This document shows positions 16,813-25,915 of a stretch of DNA of 64,000 nucleotides, in pieces (position 1 is the stretch's first letter; each line of letters begins with the position of its first letter). The stretch is taken from NCBI RefSeq assembly GCF_033100115.1, contig NZ_CP136910.1, positions 4,839,001 through 4,903,000 of the forward strand. The letters are read 5' to 3'. The notes below the pieces were generated by a model. The model did no database searches. It saw only the letters and a list, made by a program, of their open reading frames with translations, and was not told the origin of the DNA. Made by a program: the position numbers and the translations under genes. This stretch comes from Anaerocolumna sp. AGMB13020. GTDB lineage: Bacteria; Bacillota; Clostridia; Lachnospirales; Lachnospiraceae.

Positions 16813-17212
16813 ACCTGTTTTTGTAAGATTGCGGAGTTTTTGAAGTGTTTTGAACAGATAAGGCTTGGAATAAGCAGGCCTTGCCTCAGTTCGTAAGCGG
16901 ATTTTTTAGAAAAAGGCTTTAAGAGTTAAGGATATAGAACTTTATTATTTGTTAATATTACTTTTGCTGGGGGATTAGTTTGTTGATAATTTGCCATATT
17001 ACTGTACTCTATTAGTTTGTAAGGATATGCTTGGCGTTATATATCCTGTCGTTAAAAGATGGTGCCTTAATTTAAGCTGTTATGTCAAGCAGCAAATAGT
17101 TGATGAATAAAGTAGAGGTATTACAGATTCACAATTAAAAGCTGTACAACAGCGTAAGCTATCAGTTATAATGTAGCTATAAGTTTACATAAAAACATAA
17201 GGGAGATGAAGG

Positions 17213-18157
17213 ATGAAGGATTTTGTTATAACGACTGACTCAAACAGTGATTTACTACCTGATTACATAAGTGAAAAGGGGATAGTTATCATCCCCCATT
17301 ATTACGAGTTGAATAATACAGTATACGGTGATGAAGTTAACCTGACGCCAAAAGAATTTTATGATAGTATGCGTGGTGGATTAATGCCTACGACTATGGC
17401 AAGTAATCCTGCAGTCATACATTCTACTTTTCTTAAGCTTATAACAGAAGGCAAAGAAGTATTACATATTAGCTTTTCGTCTGCCTTAAGCGGTGGCTGC
17501 AGTAATGTGGCAGCAGGTGCCAGAGAATTGTGCGAAGAATATACAGATGCTAAAATTATCGTTGTGGATTCCTTAAATGCTTCCCTGGGACAGGGCTTAA
17601 TGGTTATGAAAGCGGTGGAGCTAAAGGAAGCCGGAAAAGGAATTGATGAGATAGCAGACTGGCTTTTACAGCATTTAAGTAATTTCTGCGTTCAATTTAC
17701 AGTAAATGATCTGTTTCATCTCCAGCGTGGAGGCCGAATTTCTAAAGTATCTGCTTTTGTTGGAAGTATGATAAATATCAAGCCGATACTTGTAGTAAAT
17801 GACGAGGGAAAATTAGTGCCTTCGGGAACTGTAAGAGGTCGTAAAAAGTCCTTATCCACCATAGTTGCAAATATGGTTAAACGAATGGGTGAGGTGGAAA
17901 ACACCACCACAGCAGTGAACACCGTCGCAGCATTAAATACTGGCATCACAGAAGGTTCTTCCAAAGCAAGTGGCAGCTTGCCCATTTGTGTGGTTCATGG
18001 CGATGCAGCGGAAGAAGCTGAGTATGTTGCCCGGTTAATAAAGGATACAGTGAAAGAAGCAAATGTTGTTATTAATGTGATAAGCCCCAGTATTGGGGCA
18101 CATTCTGGTCCTGGAGCCATTGGAATATGCTTCTGGGGAGAGAATAGAAACAATTAA
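17213..18157 (+). CDS. DegV family fatty-acid-binding protein with a linker insertion
   Basis: A 314-aa DegV paralog. Marks: ITTDSNSDLLPDYI, a TTMASNP loop, SFSSALSGGCSN ligand loop, LFHLQRGGRIS, MINIKPIL and the C-terminal HSGPGAIGICFWG. ATG 17213 is preceded by GGGAGATGA. It is close in sequence to the paralog at 60.9 kb (same HSGPG terminus). It has an extra Thr/Ala/Ser-rich stretch of about 25 residues (near residues 225-250) before the final domain, making it longer than the usual ~280-290 aa. It stands alone. Confidence 0.93.
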   Translation: MKDFVITTDSNSDLLPDYISEKGIVIIPHYYELNNTVYGDEVNLTPKEFYDSMRGGLMPTTMASNPAVIHSTFLKLITEGKEVLHISFSSALSGGCSNVAAGARELCEEYTDAKIIVVDSLNASLGQGLMVMKAVELKEAGKGIDEIADWLLQHLSNFCVQFTVNDLFHLQRGGRISKVSAFVGSMINIKPILVVNDEGKLVPSGTVRGRKKSLSTIVANMVKRMGEVENTTTAVNTVAALNTGITEGSSKASGSLPICVVHGDAAEEAEYVARLIKDTVKEANVVINVISPSIGAHSGPGAIGICFWGENRNN

Positions 18158-18165
18158 CAGAACAG

Positions 18166-19464
18166 TTAAAATTCATCATAAGGACCGATGATTTGATATT
18201 GGGAATTTATGATAAACCACATCTGTTCGAAAAAGTGCATGATATTCCAAATGGCTGCTCCGGCGAGCATATATTCCTGCGTAAAACCATAGAGGGTTTG
18301 TATGCTTCTGGCATCCTTAAACCAGACAATATGATTTACATCCGTGTTATTGTCTCTGCTGGTATAGGTAAAGAACGGAGCCATAGAGGCTGTATCAAAT
18401 TCTATAATTGCTCCAACATCAGCAGCTAGCATTATAGCAGCATCCGAATTAAGTGCATTTGCTACGGTATAGTTACCATCACTGGATAATTTCCAGTCAT
18501 ATCCGATTATTGGTACACCGATAAAGATTTCTCTGGAGGGAATTACAGAGGTTGCGTAATCAAGATTCTGTGTTACTGTCTCTATGGGTGTGACAGCCGC
18601 AGGGGGACCAAAAGTAAAGCCCCAATTATAAGATGCCAGGATAATGTAATCAACTGCCTGCGAAAGGTCTGAATAATCGATGTCTAGATAAGTGGTACCT
18701 TGTGGCAGCTGAAAGATTTCCGGAGTAAGTGTAAACATTGTAATAAGTCCTTTTTCCTTCATACGGGATGAAAGGGCTTTTACATTGTCAACAATTAACG
18801 GATAGTTCTCCAGTGTTATGTTCTCAAGAAACAGATTTACGCCGGAATATCCGGTTTCTTCTATCTTATCTATTATTGTTGTTATCAGGTAATCTAATAC
18901 TTCATAGGAAATGCTTCTGGAAAAAAAGGAAGTTGGTTCAGCAGCAATTGTCCTGTCCGTTGTATTTAGAAACATTATTGGTGCCACACCATAAATTTTA
19001 GCATTATTAATAAGTTCAGCATCATCATAGCCGGAGAGGAGACCAGTTGAAGACAACTGGTATGTAAATATGGTTAAGAAGCTTAAATAAGGAAGGGTTT
19101 CTATAAGCACAGTAAAGTCAATGAAAGGATAGGCGTATCCATTGGTTTTCAGTCGGCCATTGGTATTATTGTATCGAATTACCAATTCTTCTCCCGGATA
19201 TAAAAGGCGGCGACCTGCCAGTGTAGGATTGTTCCTTAAAAGCGCAAGGGGAGTAACGTTATGAGCTGCGGCTATATCGAATAAAGTGTCGCCTTCCATT
19301 ACTATATATGTTTCCTCTGGATATACAATTACAATAGTCTGTCCGATTACCAGATTATCGTAGTTGAGTATACCGTTATTTCTTATTAGACTTTCAGGGG
19401 ATAACTTATATGCTTCTGCTATTGAATAAATGGTATCACCTTGCTTTACCAGATAAATTTCCAT
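18166..19464 (-). CDS. LysM-GH18 peptidoglycan hydrolase, SleL/YaaH-like
   Basis: A 432-aa protein with two N-terminal LysM repeats (about residues 2-48 and 52-98) and a GH18 TIM barrel (about 105-432). ATG 19464 is preferred because GAGG lies just upstream; a second ATG at 19476 overlaps that site. There is no signal peptide, as in cortex-lytic SleL/YaaH spore enzymes. The family cleaves N-acetylglucosaminyl bonds in spore cortex. The catalytic strand reads SGVNLFLEN: Glu214 is kept, but the usual Asp two residues before is Phe. Activity may be reduced. A paralog lies 0.75 kb away in the opposite direction beyond two tRNAs. Confidence 0.88.
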   Translation of the reverse strand: MEIYLVKQGDTIYSIAEAYKLSPESLIRNNGILNYDNLVIGQTIVIVYPEETYIVMEGDTLFDIAAAHNVTPLALLRNNPTLAGRRLLYPGEELVIRYNNTNGRLKTNGYAYPFIDFTVLIETLPYLSFLTIFTYQLSSTGLLSGYDDAELINNAKIYGVAPIMFLNTTDRTIAAEPTSFFSRSISYEVLDYLITTIIDKIEETGYSGVNLFLENITLENYPLIVDNVKALSSRMKEKGLITMFTLTPEIFQLPQGTTYLDIDYSDLSQAVDYIILASYNWGFTFGPPAAVTPIETVTQNLDYATSVIPSREIFIGVPIIGYDWKLSSDGNYTVANALNSDAAIMLAADVGAIIEFDTASMAPFFTYTSRDNNTDVNHIVWFKDARSIQTLYGFTQEYMLAGAAIWNIMHFFEQMWFIINSQYQIIGPYDEF

Positions 19465-19562
19465 AGGCAACCTCATGAAATCACTCTATTAATATATATT
19501 CTGTTCGTAAAAACTCATTCATAAAATAATACCAAATATTATATAGAAAAGAATTTTTTTAC

Positions 19563-19591
19563 TTGACTTTTTCCTTTAAAAGTAGCATAAT
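19563..19591 (+). promoter_or_regulatory. Candidate promoter of the tRNA pair
   Basis: TTGACT, a 17-base spacer and CATAAT, ending 33 bases before tRNA-Pro. Confidence 0.6.
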
Positions 19592-19624
19592 AATTTGGCG
19601 AGATTAATTCGTAAATGTTAAAAA

Positions 19625-19698
19625 CGAGGTGTGGCTCAGATTGGTAGAGCGCTGCGTTCGGGACGCAGAGGCCGTGGGTTCGAATCCCGTCACCTCGA
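19625..19698 (+). tRNA. tRNA-Pro (anticodon CGG)
   Basis: A 74-nt cloverleaf: acceptor CGAGGTG/CACCTCG with discriminator A, anticodon stem CTGCG/CGCAG with loop TTCGGGA, and T-arm GTGGGTTCGAATCCCGT. CCA is not encoded. Confidence 0.97.
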
Positions 19699-19708
19699 TT
19701 TTTTATGT

Positions 19709-19781
19709 GCTGGAATAACTCAGTTGGTAGAGTACCTCACTCGTAATGAGGAAGTCGTGGGTTCGAGTCCCATTTCCAGCT
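19709..19781 (+). tRNA. tRNA-Thr (anticodon CGT)
   Basis: A 73-nt cloverleaf: acceptor GCTGGAA/TTCCAGC, anticodon stem CCTCA/TGAGG with loop CTCGTAA, T-loop GTTCGAGTC. It lies 10 bases after tRNA-Pro, so the two form one unit. Confidence 0.97.
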
Positions 19782-19834
19782 TATAAGAAATACTGTAAAA
19801 TCAATAGTTGTAGAGAATGAATAATGAATTTAAG

Positions 19835-19856
19835 GCATCCGAAAGGATGCTTTTTT
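19835..19856 (+). terminator. Terminator of the tRNA unit
   Basis: GCATCC-GAAA-GGATGC followed by TTTTTT. Confidence 0.85.
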
Positions 19857-20219
19857 CATGCTATCGTAACTATTTGGTAACTTGATATAAAATGAATGCA
19901 TTATCAAACTATTATAATAATACTAAAATTGAAAAAAAGTACTGATATACTATAGTGCATTTGTTTTCCTGTTGCTTACATAAAATATATAATTATTACC
20001 CAATCATAGTTAAAGATACAAAAGCTGCGTATGTAACAGTTCTGACCTGGAGTGGTTACTGAAAAGAAAAAAGAGCTACTTGATTAACAGAGTGGCTGAC
20101 CATAACAAGTTAAAAAGTTAGATGTCTTTCGAATATTTATTATTAAACTTTGCAATGAGTAATATGGATTTTATAAAAAGAATAATCATATATTTAAATA
20201 AACGATTATTGAGGCTTTT

Positions 20220-21503
20220 ATGGAGATACATGTTGTACAGCAAGGTGAGACGTTACAGTCGATAGCTGGTTATTATGGTATTACAGAAGAAATGTTGATT
20301 TTAGATAATGGCTTGGAAAATACGTATAGTTTAGTAGAAGGGCAAGCGCTTGTTATAGCGATTCCAGAGGTTGTTTATACAGTTGAAGAAGGAGACAGCC
20401 TGACAGGTATAGCAGAAGCGTTTAATATCTCAACCATGCAACTACTTATGAATAATCCGTTTCTTTCAGATAGAAAATATATTTATCCTGGGGAAACAAT
20501 TATTATAAGTTATAATAAAAAAGGTAATATTACTTTGCATGGAAATACCACTCCCAGTATTGATAAAAGTGTTCTAACAAAAACTTTACCATACCTTACT
20601 TACCTTTCAATCGTAAATTATACAGCAACAAGAGAAGGAGATATAATTTCTTATTCAGATGACTCTCAGATTATTGAAATAATCAAATCATATGGTGTTG
20701 TCCCACTTTTGTTACTAACTACTTTAACAATAACAGGTAAGGCGAATATTGTTAATGAAATTGACTTATTATTAAATCCAGATTTTCAAAATAGTTATAT
20801 ACAGAATCTTTTAAGTATCCTAAGGATAAAGGGCTATAGAGGAGTCAATATTTCTTTTCAATATATTAATGTAAGTAATATACAATATTATAATTCGTTT
20901 TTTACTCTTATTACCGAACGTTTAAATAGTGAGGGATATTTAGTATTTGTAACCGTTGACCCTAATCTTAGTAATATTGGAGCTGATGCTAGCTTTGAAA
21001 GAGTGGATTATTCTATATTAGATCAATTATCACAAAATATTATATTTATGAATTATCAATGGGCAACAAATGTAAACCCACCTACTCCAATAATTTCGAT
21101 TAATGATTTGGAGGTATTTTTAAATTACATAAATACTATTATTACTCCAGAAAAAATAATTATAGGAATCCCAACGATTGGTTATGACTGGGAGTTGCCT
21201 TTTTTACCAGGTTTATCAAATATTAATGTTCTTTCCTACGATGGCGCTATTAATTTGGCTAGTACATATGGTGCAAAGATTGAATTCGACGCATTATCTC
21301 AAACACCATTTTTTAGATATACTAGTGGAGATGCGCAGCATATTGTCTGGTTTATAGATGCAAGAAGTATAAATGCAGCTCTAAGTTTAGTAGTTAATTT
21401 CAATCTGCATGGCTCGGGAATCTGGAATATAAATATTTATAACCCACAACTGTGGTTGGTTATTAATTCACAGTTTAATATTGTTAAATTACAAGTGGAT
21501 TAG
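20220..21503 (+). CDS. LysM-GH18 paralog lacking the catalytic glutamate
   Basis: A 427-aa paralog of the protein at 18166-19464, with the same layout: two LysM repeats (about 2-48, 52-98) and a GH18 barrel. The strand corresponding to the active site reads GVNISFQY: Gln214 (codon CAA at 20859) replaces the catalytic Glu, and the preceding Asp position is Ser. Hydrolysis by the GH18 mechanism is therefore unlikely. It may be a cell-wall or spore-cortex binding protein. Codons are strikingly AT-rich (many ATA, TTA, AAT) compared with its paralog, which suggests relaxed selection or a different history. The gap 19857-20219 holds no gene. Confidence 0.85.
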   Translation: MEIHVVQQGETLQSIAGYYGITEEMLILDNGLENTYSLVEGQALVIAIPEVVYTVEEGDSLTGIAEAFNISTMQLLMNNPFLSDRKYIYPGETIIISYNKKGNITLHGNTTPSIDKSVLTKTLPYLTYLSIVNYTATREGDIISYSDDSQIIEIIKSYGVVPLLLLTTLTITGKANIVNEIDLLLNPDFQNSYIQNLLSILRIKGYRGVNISFQYINVSNIQYYNSFFTLITERLNSEGYLVFVTVDPNLSNIGADASFERVDYSILDQLSQNIIFMNYQWATNVNPPTPIISINDLEVFLNYINTIITPEKIIIGIPTIGYDWELPFLPGLSNINVLSYDGAINLASTYGAKIEFDALSQTPFFRYTSGDAQHIVWFIDARSINAALSLVVNFNLHGSGIWNINIYNPQLWLVINSQFNIVKLQVD

Positions 21504-21644
21504 TAAATTAAGAGTGGTTATTTATAAATGATTACATATGTTTGCCTGTAATAATTAGTGTGATAATTTGGACAAGTCAAAGACAGCCCTGGTAACCGGT
21601 AGTTAGAAATCAATCGCAGAATAAATCTATTTAAATAATAATGG

Positions 21645-21673
21645 TTGACTTTGGGTATTAACTGTGATATTAT
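21645..21673 (+). promoter_or_regulatory. Sigma-A promoter of the cold-shock gene
   Basis: TTGACT, a 17-base spacer and TATTAT, leaving an untranslated leader of about 120 bases before the start at 21803. Long leaders are typical of cold-shock mRNAs. Confidence 0.8.
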
Positions 21674-21802
21674 GTAAAACATAATCAATGAATTTAACAG
21701 AGTTGGCCTAATATACATACAAGTCGTTCTTTTAACTGGTTTGTGTATAGGGTCAATTTTTTTATTTACTTTGATACAAATAATATAATGGAGGTATCGT
21801 AA

Positions 21803-22012
21803 ATGAATAACGGTATTGTAAAATGGTTTAACGCACAAAAAGGGTTTGGATTTATTACTGATGAAAATGGTGGAGAGGACGTATTCGTACATTTTTCTGC
21901 AATCACTTCAAATGGGTTTAAGAGTCTTGAAGAAGGTCAAAGAGTTACTTTTGACATTGAAAAAGATCCTAGTAGTCGAAAGATTAAAGCTGCAAATGTT
22001 TGCGTAGCGTAA
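21803..22012 (+). CDS. Cold-shock protein, CspA family
   Basis: A 69-aa single cold-shock domain with both RNA-binding motifs, [10 protein letters not shown] (RNP1) and DVFVHFSAI (RNP2). TGGAGG lies 10 bases before the ATG. These proteins bind single-stranded nucleic acid and act as RNA chaperones. Monocistronic, with its own promoter and terminator. Confidence 0.98.
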   Translation: MNNGIVKWFNAQKGFGFITDENGGEDVFVHFSAITSNGFKSLEEGQRVTFDIEKDPSSRKIKAANVCVA

Positions 22013-22090
22013 ATCTGAAAAAAAAACAGATTATTAGATGTACTGTTGTTTTATCCATATATAATTTGTATCTATAATAGTAAGTTTTAC

Positions 22091-22117
22091 AGGGCCGAGT
22101 AAATCGGCCCTGTTTTT
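22091..22117 (+). terminator. Terminator of the cold-shock gene
   Basis: CAGGGCCGA/TCGGCCCTG stem followed by TTTTTG. An intron remnant begins four bases downstream. Confidence 0.9.
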
Positions 22118-22120
22118 GTT

Positions 22121-22570
22121 GTGCGCCATGGGTGGGTTCTAACGGGTGAAAGTCGCCTAGGCAACAAGGAAGCACATAGCTGAACAGCAAGGGTGTATTG
22201 TGAGGTGAAATCTGAAGGACTCTGCAAGCAAACTCTTGGTCAGTAAGAAGTCATGTAAAAGTTTGAGAGCTAAGATAAAGTACATGGAAATCCTTAAGAA
22301 AACAGGATGTAAGATAAAAATGATTGTGGAGAAACTAAATCCGTCTATCAGAGGACAGATTAACTACTTTGGTAAAGTCAACGCCGCTGCTATGAAGTAC
22401 ACCTTGGACTGTGTGGATAGAAGAATTGTAGAATTGGCGATGTGCAAATATATAGATTTTGTGGTAGAAGACGTTTAGCAGAAAACTGGCTCTCTCAAGT
22501 TAAGAAAAGAGACCAGCCTTATTTGCCCATTGGAAATATAGGTATGGTCGAAATTTCTCATAATAGAGAA
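22121..22570 (+). pseudogene. Group II intron remnant with truncated LtrA-like maturase
   Basis: It starts GTGCGCCATGGGTGG, with GGTGAAAGTCGCC shortly after, resembling the 5' end of bacterial group II introns. From 22236 the frame encodes only the C-terminal end of an intron-encoded protein (KKSCKSLRAKIK, LNPSIRGQINYFGK, AAMKYTLDCVDRR, MCKY), stopping at 22478. Further maturase residues (AENWLSQVKKR, then LFAHWKYRYGR after a frameshift) run to about 22555. The reverse transcriptase domain is missing and no domain V is evident, so it cannot splice or move by itself. Its position just after an intrinsic terminator fits the insertion habit of class IIC introns, although the class is not certain. 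Confidence 0.85.
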
Positions 22571-22708
22571 AATTCTCCTACTCGATCGCTATCCTGGAAG
22601 TTTTTGTGTTTAATATCCTAAATATTTCGTATAAATGTAATAGCTCCCTTGAAAAATTCATGCTATGATGGTAAGATTTGAATTAGTAAAATTTATGGGG
22701 GAAATAAA

Positions 22709-22906
22709 ATGACTGATGCAGAAAAACTTGATCTGATACTTGACAAGATAATGGATTTTGAGAAGACGTTAAAGGAGTTAAAGAGACAGCAGATGAAAGA
22801 CACGGCGGAACTTAAAGCAATGGATGGTATGATTTTAGATGAAGTTGAACATGTGCATGAAATACTAAATAGAAAGACGGATGCTTTGGAAAAGAGGATA
22901 GGATAA
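22709..22906 (+). CDS. Small coiled-coil protein, function unknown
   Basis: A 65-aa highly charged helical protein (LDLILDKIMDFEKTLKELKR ... VEHVHEILNRKTDALEKRIG) with heptad spacing throughout, preceded by GGGGGAAAT before the ATG. There is no signal or membrane segment and I recognise no family. It stands alone between the intron remnant and a gene-poor stretch. Confidence 0.6.
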   Translation: MTDAEKLDLILDKIMDFEKTLKELKRQQMKDTAELKAMDGMILDEVEHVHEILNRKTDALEKRIG

Positions 22907-23117
22907 AAAGGAGGAGGAGGACTTGCCACCGCTCCTTTGCTTTTGGTGGAGTGGAGAGTATATTCTTGTAAAGAGCTTGTGCCTTATTATATAAATCAGT
23001 CTGAGTAGACTGTAAATTCTCATTTTTGCTACCTGTTAGGACCGATTATATCCTTAATCCATTTCCAGCCAGACGATAGCCCATAGAAGCAAAAGTATAA
23101 GAAACAAATAGGAGATT

Positions 23118-23145
23118 AAGCACTGAAATAAGGAGTGCTTTTTTT
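23118..23145 (+). terminator. Intrinsic terminator in gene-poor stretch
   Basis: AAGCACT-N9-AGTGCTT followed by TTTTT. It may end the small coiled-coil transcript. The remainder of 22907-23490 is AT-rich with no supportable gene. Confidence 0.75.
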
Positions 23146-23490
23146 CATGATAGAAAATAATTTAATTATTACCTATCCGATATATCTAGGAAATATAACA
23201 TTTTTTACAAAATATCAAACCATAATATAATAAAATTTACAATTGCAAATAACTATAAGACATTATACCTATAAAAAGTTTCGTTATTTTGCCGATTATA
23301 AGCTGGGAATTTGTACATAATAACAGGATAGTGTAACTTGTACTTAAAAAGGCTGCATATATAATATTGTAGAAAATAAATAAGTTATCAAATAAATTGT
23401 ATTTTTTTGCATTTGACAAAGGCGAAAAAGCACTAAATACAATATAAACCCTGCATAATTATAGATAAATTCACTGTTTGTAAAGATTTA

Positions 23491-23519
23491 TTGACAAGAG
23501 ATTAATTGTATTATATAAT
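23491..23519 (+). promoter_or_regulatory. Consensus sigma-A promoter of the opp operon
   Basis: TTGACA, a 17-base spacer and TATAAT: a perfect match to the consensus hexamers and spacing. Confidence 0.92.
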
Positions 23520-23581
23520 ACAACTTGTGATGACGGCTTAAAGTCGTTAAGATATTGTCTAATATGAATATTTGCAAGGTT

Positions 23582-23624
23582 GCTTTTCTAAATCATTGAA
23601 TGTCAATGAAGAAAGGCTTTTTTT
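23582..23624 (+). terminator. Leader terminator (attenuator) between promoter and oppA
   Basis: GCTTTTCT...TCATTGA-atg-TCAATGA...GAAAGGC followed by TTTTTTT. It sits about 55 bases after the predicted transcript start and before oppA, so transcription into the operon must read through it. Confidence 0.8.
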
Positions 23625-23736
23625 GTATAATAGTTTAATGATTTAATGGTTCACCGCATTAAAGCGGAGAAATACATAGCAAAATTCGAGTGTTTATATC
23701 AGACTAATATCAACAATATATTAAGGAGGAAATTTT

Positions 23737-25659
23737 ATGCAAAAAAGAGTGTTAGCATTATTGCTGACCGTTGTCATGGTATTTACGCTTGCAGGATGCA
23801 AGGGCAAAAATGACACCGGAATCTCAACAGAGCCTACAGCAACCCCTACTGAATCCACAGAAGAGCCAGCAGCAACAGAGGCTCCTGCAACCCCCACAGA
23901 ACCTACAGGACAGCTTATCATCGGTAGTACAACTGACTTAAGCGGTGAATTCATTCCTTTCTTCCAGAATGGTGCAGCTGATAATGATATTTATCAGATG
24001 ACAAATGGATATTCAACTGTTGCAGTAACAAGCGCAGGTGAGTTCATTGTTGATACGACTGTTGTAAAAGACAAAAAAGTTACTGATAATGAAGATGGTT
24101 CCAAGACATATACATGGACAATTAACAGCGGACTTGTTTGGAACGATGGAACTCCTATTACAGCAAAAGACTATGTAGCTAACCTGCTTTTATGGTCTTC
24201 CAAATTAGTTTCTGATATGGGAGCAAACAATACTATCGTTGGTATGTACTTTAAAGGTTTTGCTGATTATTCAACCGGTAAGACAAAAGAATTTTCCGGT
24301 GTTAATTTAATAAGTGATGATACATTTGCTGTAACCATTGATGCAGCTAACCTTCCTTACTACTATGAGTTGGGTCTGGTATCTGTTCAGCCTACAAAGC
24401 TTTCTTTCTATACAGATGATCAGGTTACAATCACTGATGACGGAAAAGGTGCATATCTTTCCGATAACTTTACATTAGAAAACTATGAAGCAAAAATCAA
24501 CGCAGCAAGAACTACAATACCTGCAATTACATGTGGACCTTACAATGCAGTTAGCTTTAATGAGTCTTCTAAAGAAGCTGTTATTGAAGTTAACCCTAGC
24601 TATGCAGGTGATGAAGAAGGTTTAAAACCTCTTATCAAAACAATCATCTACAAAAAAGTTACAACTGAAACAGCTCTTGATGAGTTAAAGACTGGTTCTG
24701 TTGACCTGTTAAACGGTATGGCAAGTGGTGATGAAATCAATGCTGGTCTTGACTTAGTTGACAAGGGCGGATTTGCTTATACAGCTTATGACCGTAACGG
24801 ATATGGTAAATTACAGTTTGTTTGTGATTTCGGACCTACACAGTTCGTAGAAGTTCGTCAGGCTGTTGCTCAGCTGTTAGATCGTAATGATTTCGCAAAA
24901 GCTTTCACTGGCGGTTTCGGTTCTGTTGTAAACGGACCTTACGGACCTGCTATGTGGATGTACCAGGATACAAAGGATGTAATTGATGAGAAGTTAAATG
25001 CTTATGCATACAGTCTTGATAATGCCGTTAAGGTATTAGAAGAAGGCGGCTGGGTATATGACAAAGACGGTAAAGATTATACTTCAGGTGTTCGTTACAA
25101 GAAACTTGATGACGGAACCTATATGCCTCTTATCCTTGAGTGGGCTTCTTCCGAGCAGAATGCAGTTTCTGACCTTTTAGTAGTAAAATTACAGAACAAC
25201 CCTGATGTAGCGGCTGCTGGTATCCAGATTAATCAGACAGTAATGACCTTTACTGAGTTATTAAGCTACTTATACAGAGATGGTTCAACTGATAAGAAAT
25301 ACTCCGTTCCTACTTACAACATGTTCAACTTAGGAACAGGATTTACACCTATCTATGATATGGCAGCAACTTATACAAGTGATCCTGAGCGTATCAAAGC
25401 TGGTGATAACACCAACTTCATAACGGATGAAGAATTATCCAAGCTTGCTAAAGATATGGTATTAGTTGATCCTTCTGACAAAACAACTTTCGAAAGCAAA
25501 TTTGTTTCCTTCATCGAAAGATGGAACTATTTATTACCTGATCTTCCTCTGTATTCCAATACTTACCATGATTTCTATAACGCTAAGTTAAAGAACTATA
25601 ATCCTAATGGTATCTGGGATATGTCATATGCTCTTATGAAAGCTTATGTTGAAGAATAA
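23737..25659 (+). CDS. oppA: Oligopeptide ABC transporter substrate-binding lipoprotein
   Basis: A 640-aa extracellular solute-binding protein, family 5. Signal peptide with lipobox LAGC (Cys21), then a Thr/Pro/Glu-rich linker (about 25-65) and the binding domain (GLVWNDGTPITAKDYV is the family signature region, about 130-145). AGGAGG precedes the ATG. It captures peptides for OppBCDF encoded downstream. The gene is separated from oppB by two strong hairpins, typical of operons in which the abundant binding protein is made in excess. It is longer than E. coli OppA (543 aa). Confidence 0.93.
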   Translation: MQKRVLALLLTVVMVFTLAGCKGKNDTGISTEPTATPTESTEEPAATEAPATPTEPTGQLIIGSTTDLSGEFIPFFQNGAADNDIYQMTNGYSTVAVTSAGEFIVDTTVVKDKKVTDNEDGSKTYTWTINSGLVWNDGTPITAKDYVANLLLWSSKLVSDMGANNTIVGMYFKGFADYSTGKTKEFSGVNLISDDTFAVTIDAANLPYYYELGLVSVQPTKLSFYTDDQVTITDDGKGAYLSDNFTLENYEAKINAARTTIPAITCGPYNAVSFNESSKEAVIEVNPSYAGDEEGLKPLIKTIIYKKVTTETALDELKTGSVDLLNGMASGDEINAGLDLVDKGGFAYTAYDRNGYGKLQFVCDFGPTQFVEVRQAVAQLLDRNDFAKAFTGGFGSVVNGPYGPAMWMYQDTKDVIDEKLNAYAYSLDNAVKVLEEGGWVYDKDGKDYTSGVRYKKLDDGTYMPLILEWASSEQNAVSDLLVVKLQNNPDVAAAGIQINQTVMTFTELLSYLYRDGSTDKKYSVPTYNMFNLGTGFTPIYDMAATYTSDPERIKAGDNTNFITDEELSKLAKDMVLVDPSDKTTFESKFVSFIERWNYLLPDLPLYSNTYHDFYNAKLKNYNPNGIWDMSYALMKAYVEE

Positions 25660-25689
25660 GAAAGTTCAAGTGTAATTTATATTGCTGAT

Positions 25690-25718
25690 GAAATAGGGTA
25701 TGTTTCATACCCTATTTC
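25690..25718 (+). other. Perfect 13-bp mRNA hairpin after oppA
   Basis: GAAATAGGGTATG-TTT-CATACCCTATTTC, without a U-tract. A likely mRNA stabiliser or processing element at the oppA 3' end. Confidence 0.85.
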
Positions 25719-25766
25719 TCATGAAAAAAGATGATTGCATGGCTCATCAAGGAAGTCTTTCTTTAT

Positions 25767-25831
25767 AAATAGGGTTCTTCACTGGGCTTAGGACTCGCAC
25801 TGTTATCTAAACTTAGTGAAGAAGCCTATTT
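25767..25831 (+). other. Second long hairpin in the oppA-oppB gap
   Basis: 25767-25783 pairs with 25815-25831 at 16 of 17 positions (AAATAGGGTTCTTCACT against AGTGAAGAAGCCTATTT) around a 31-base loop. It shares AAATAGGGT with the preceding hairpin, and again there is no U-tract. Confidence 0.8.
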
Positions 25832-25915
25832 AGTCATGATAGGCAAATAATAAGAATTCATAGAAGCGATTTTCGTGTCTTTTTTAGACAAGTTATTAAG
25901 TAGGAGGAAATAAGG

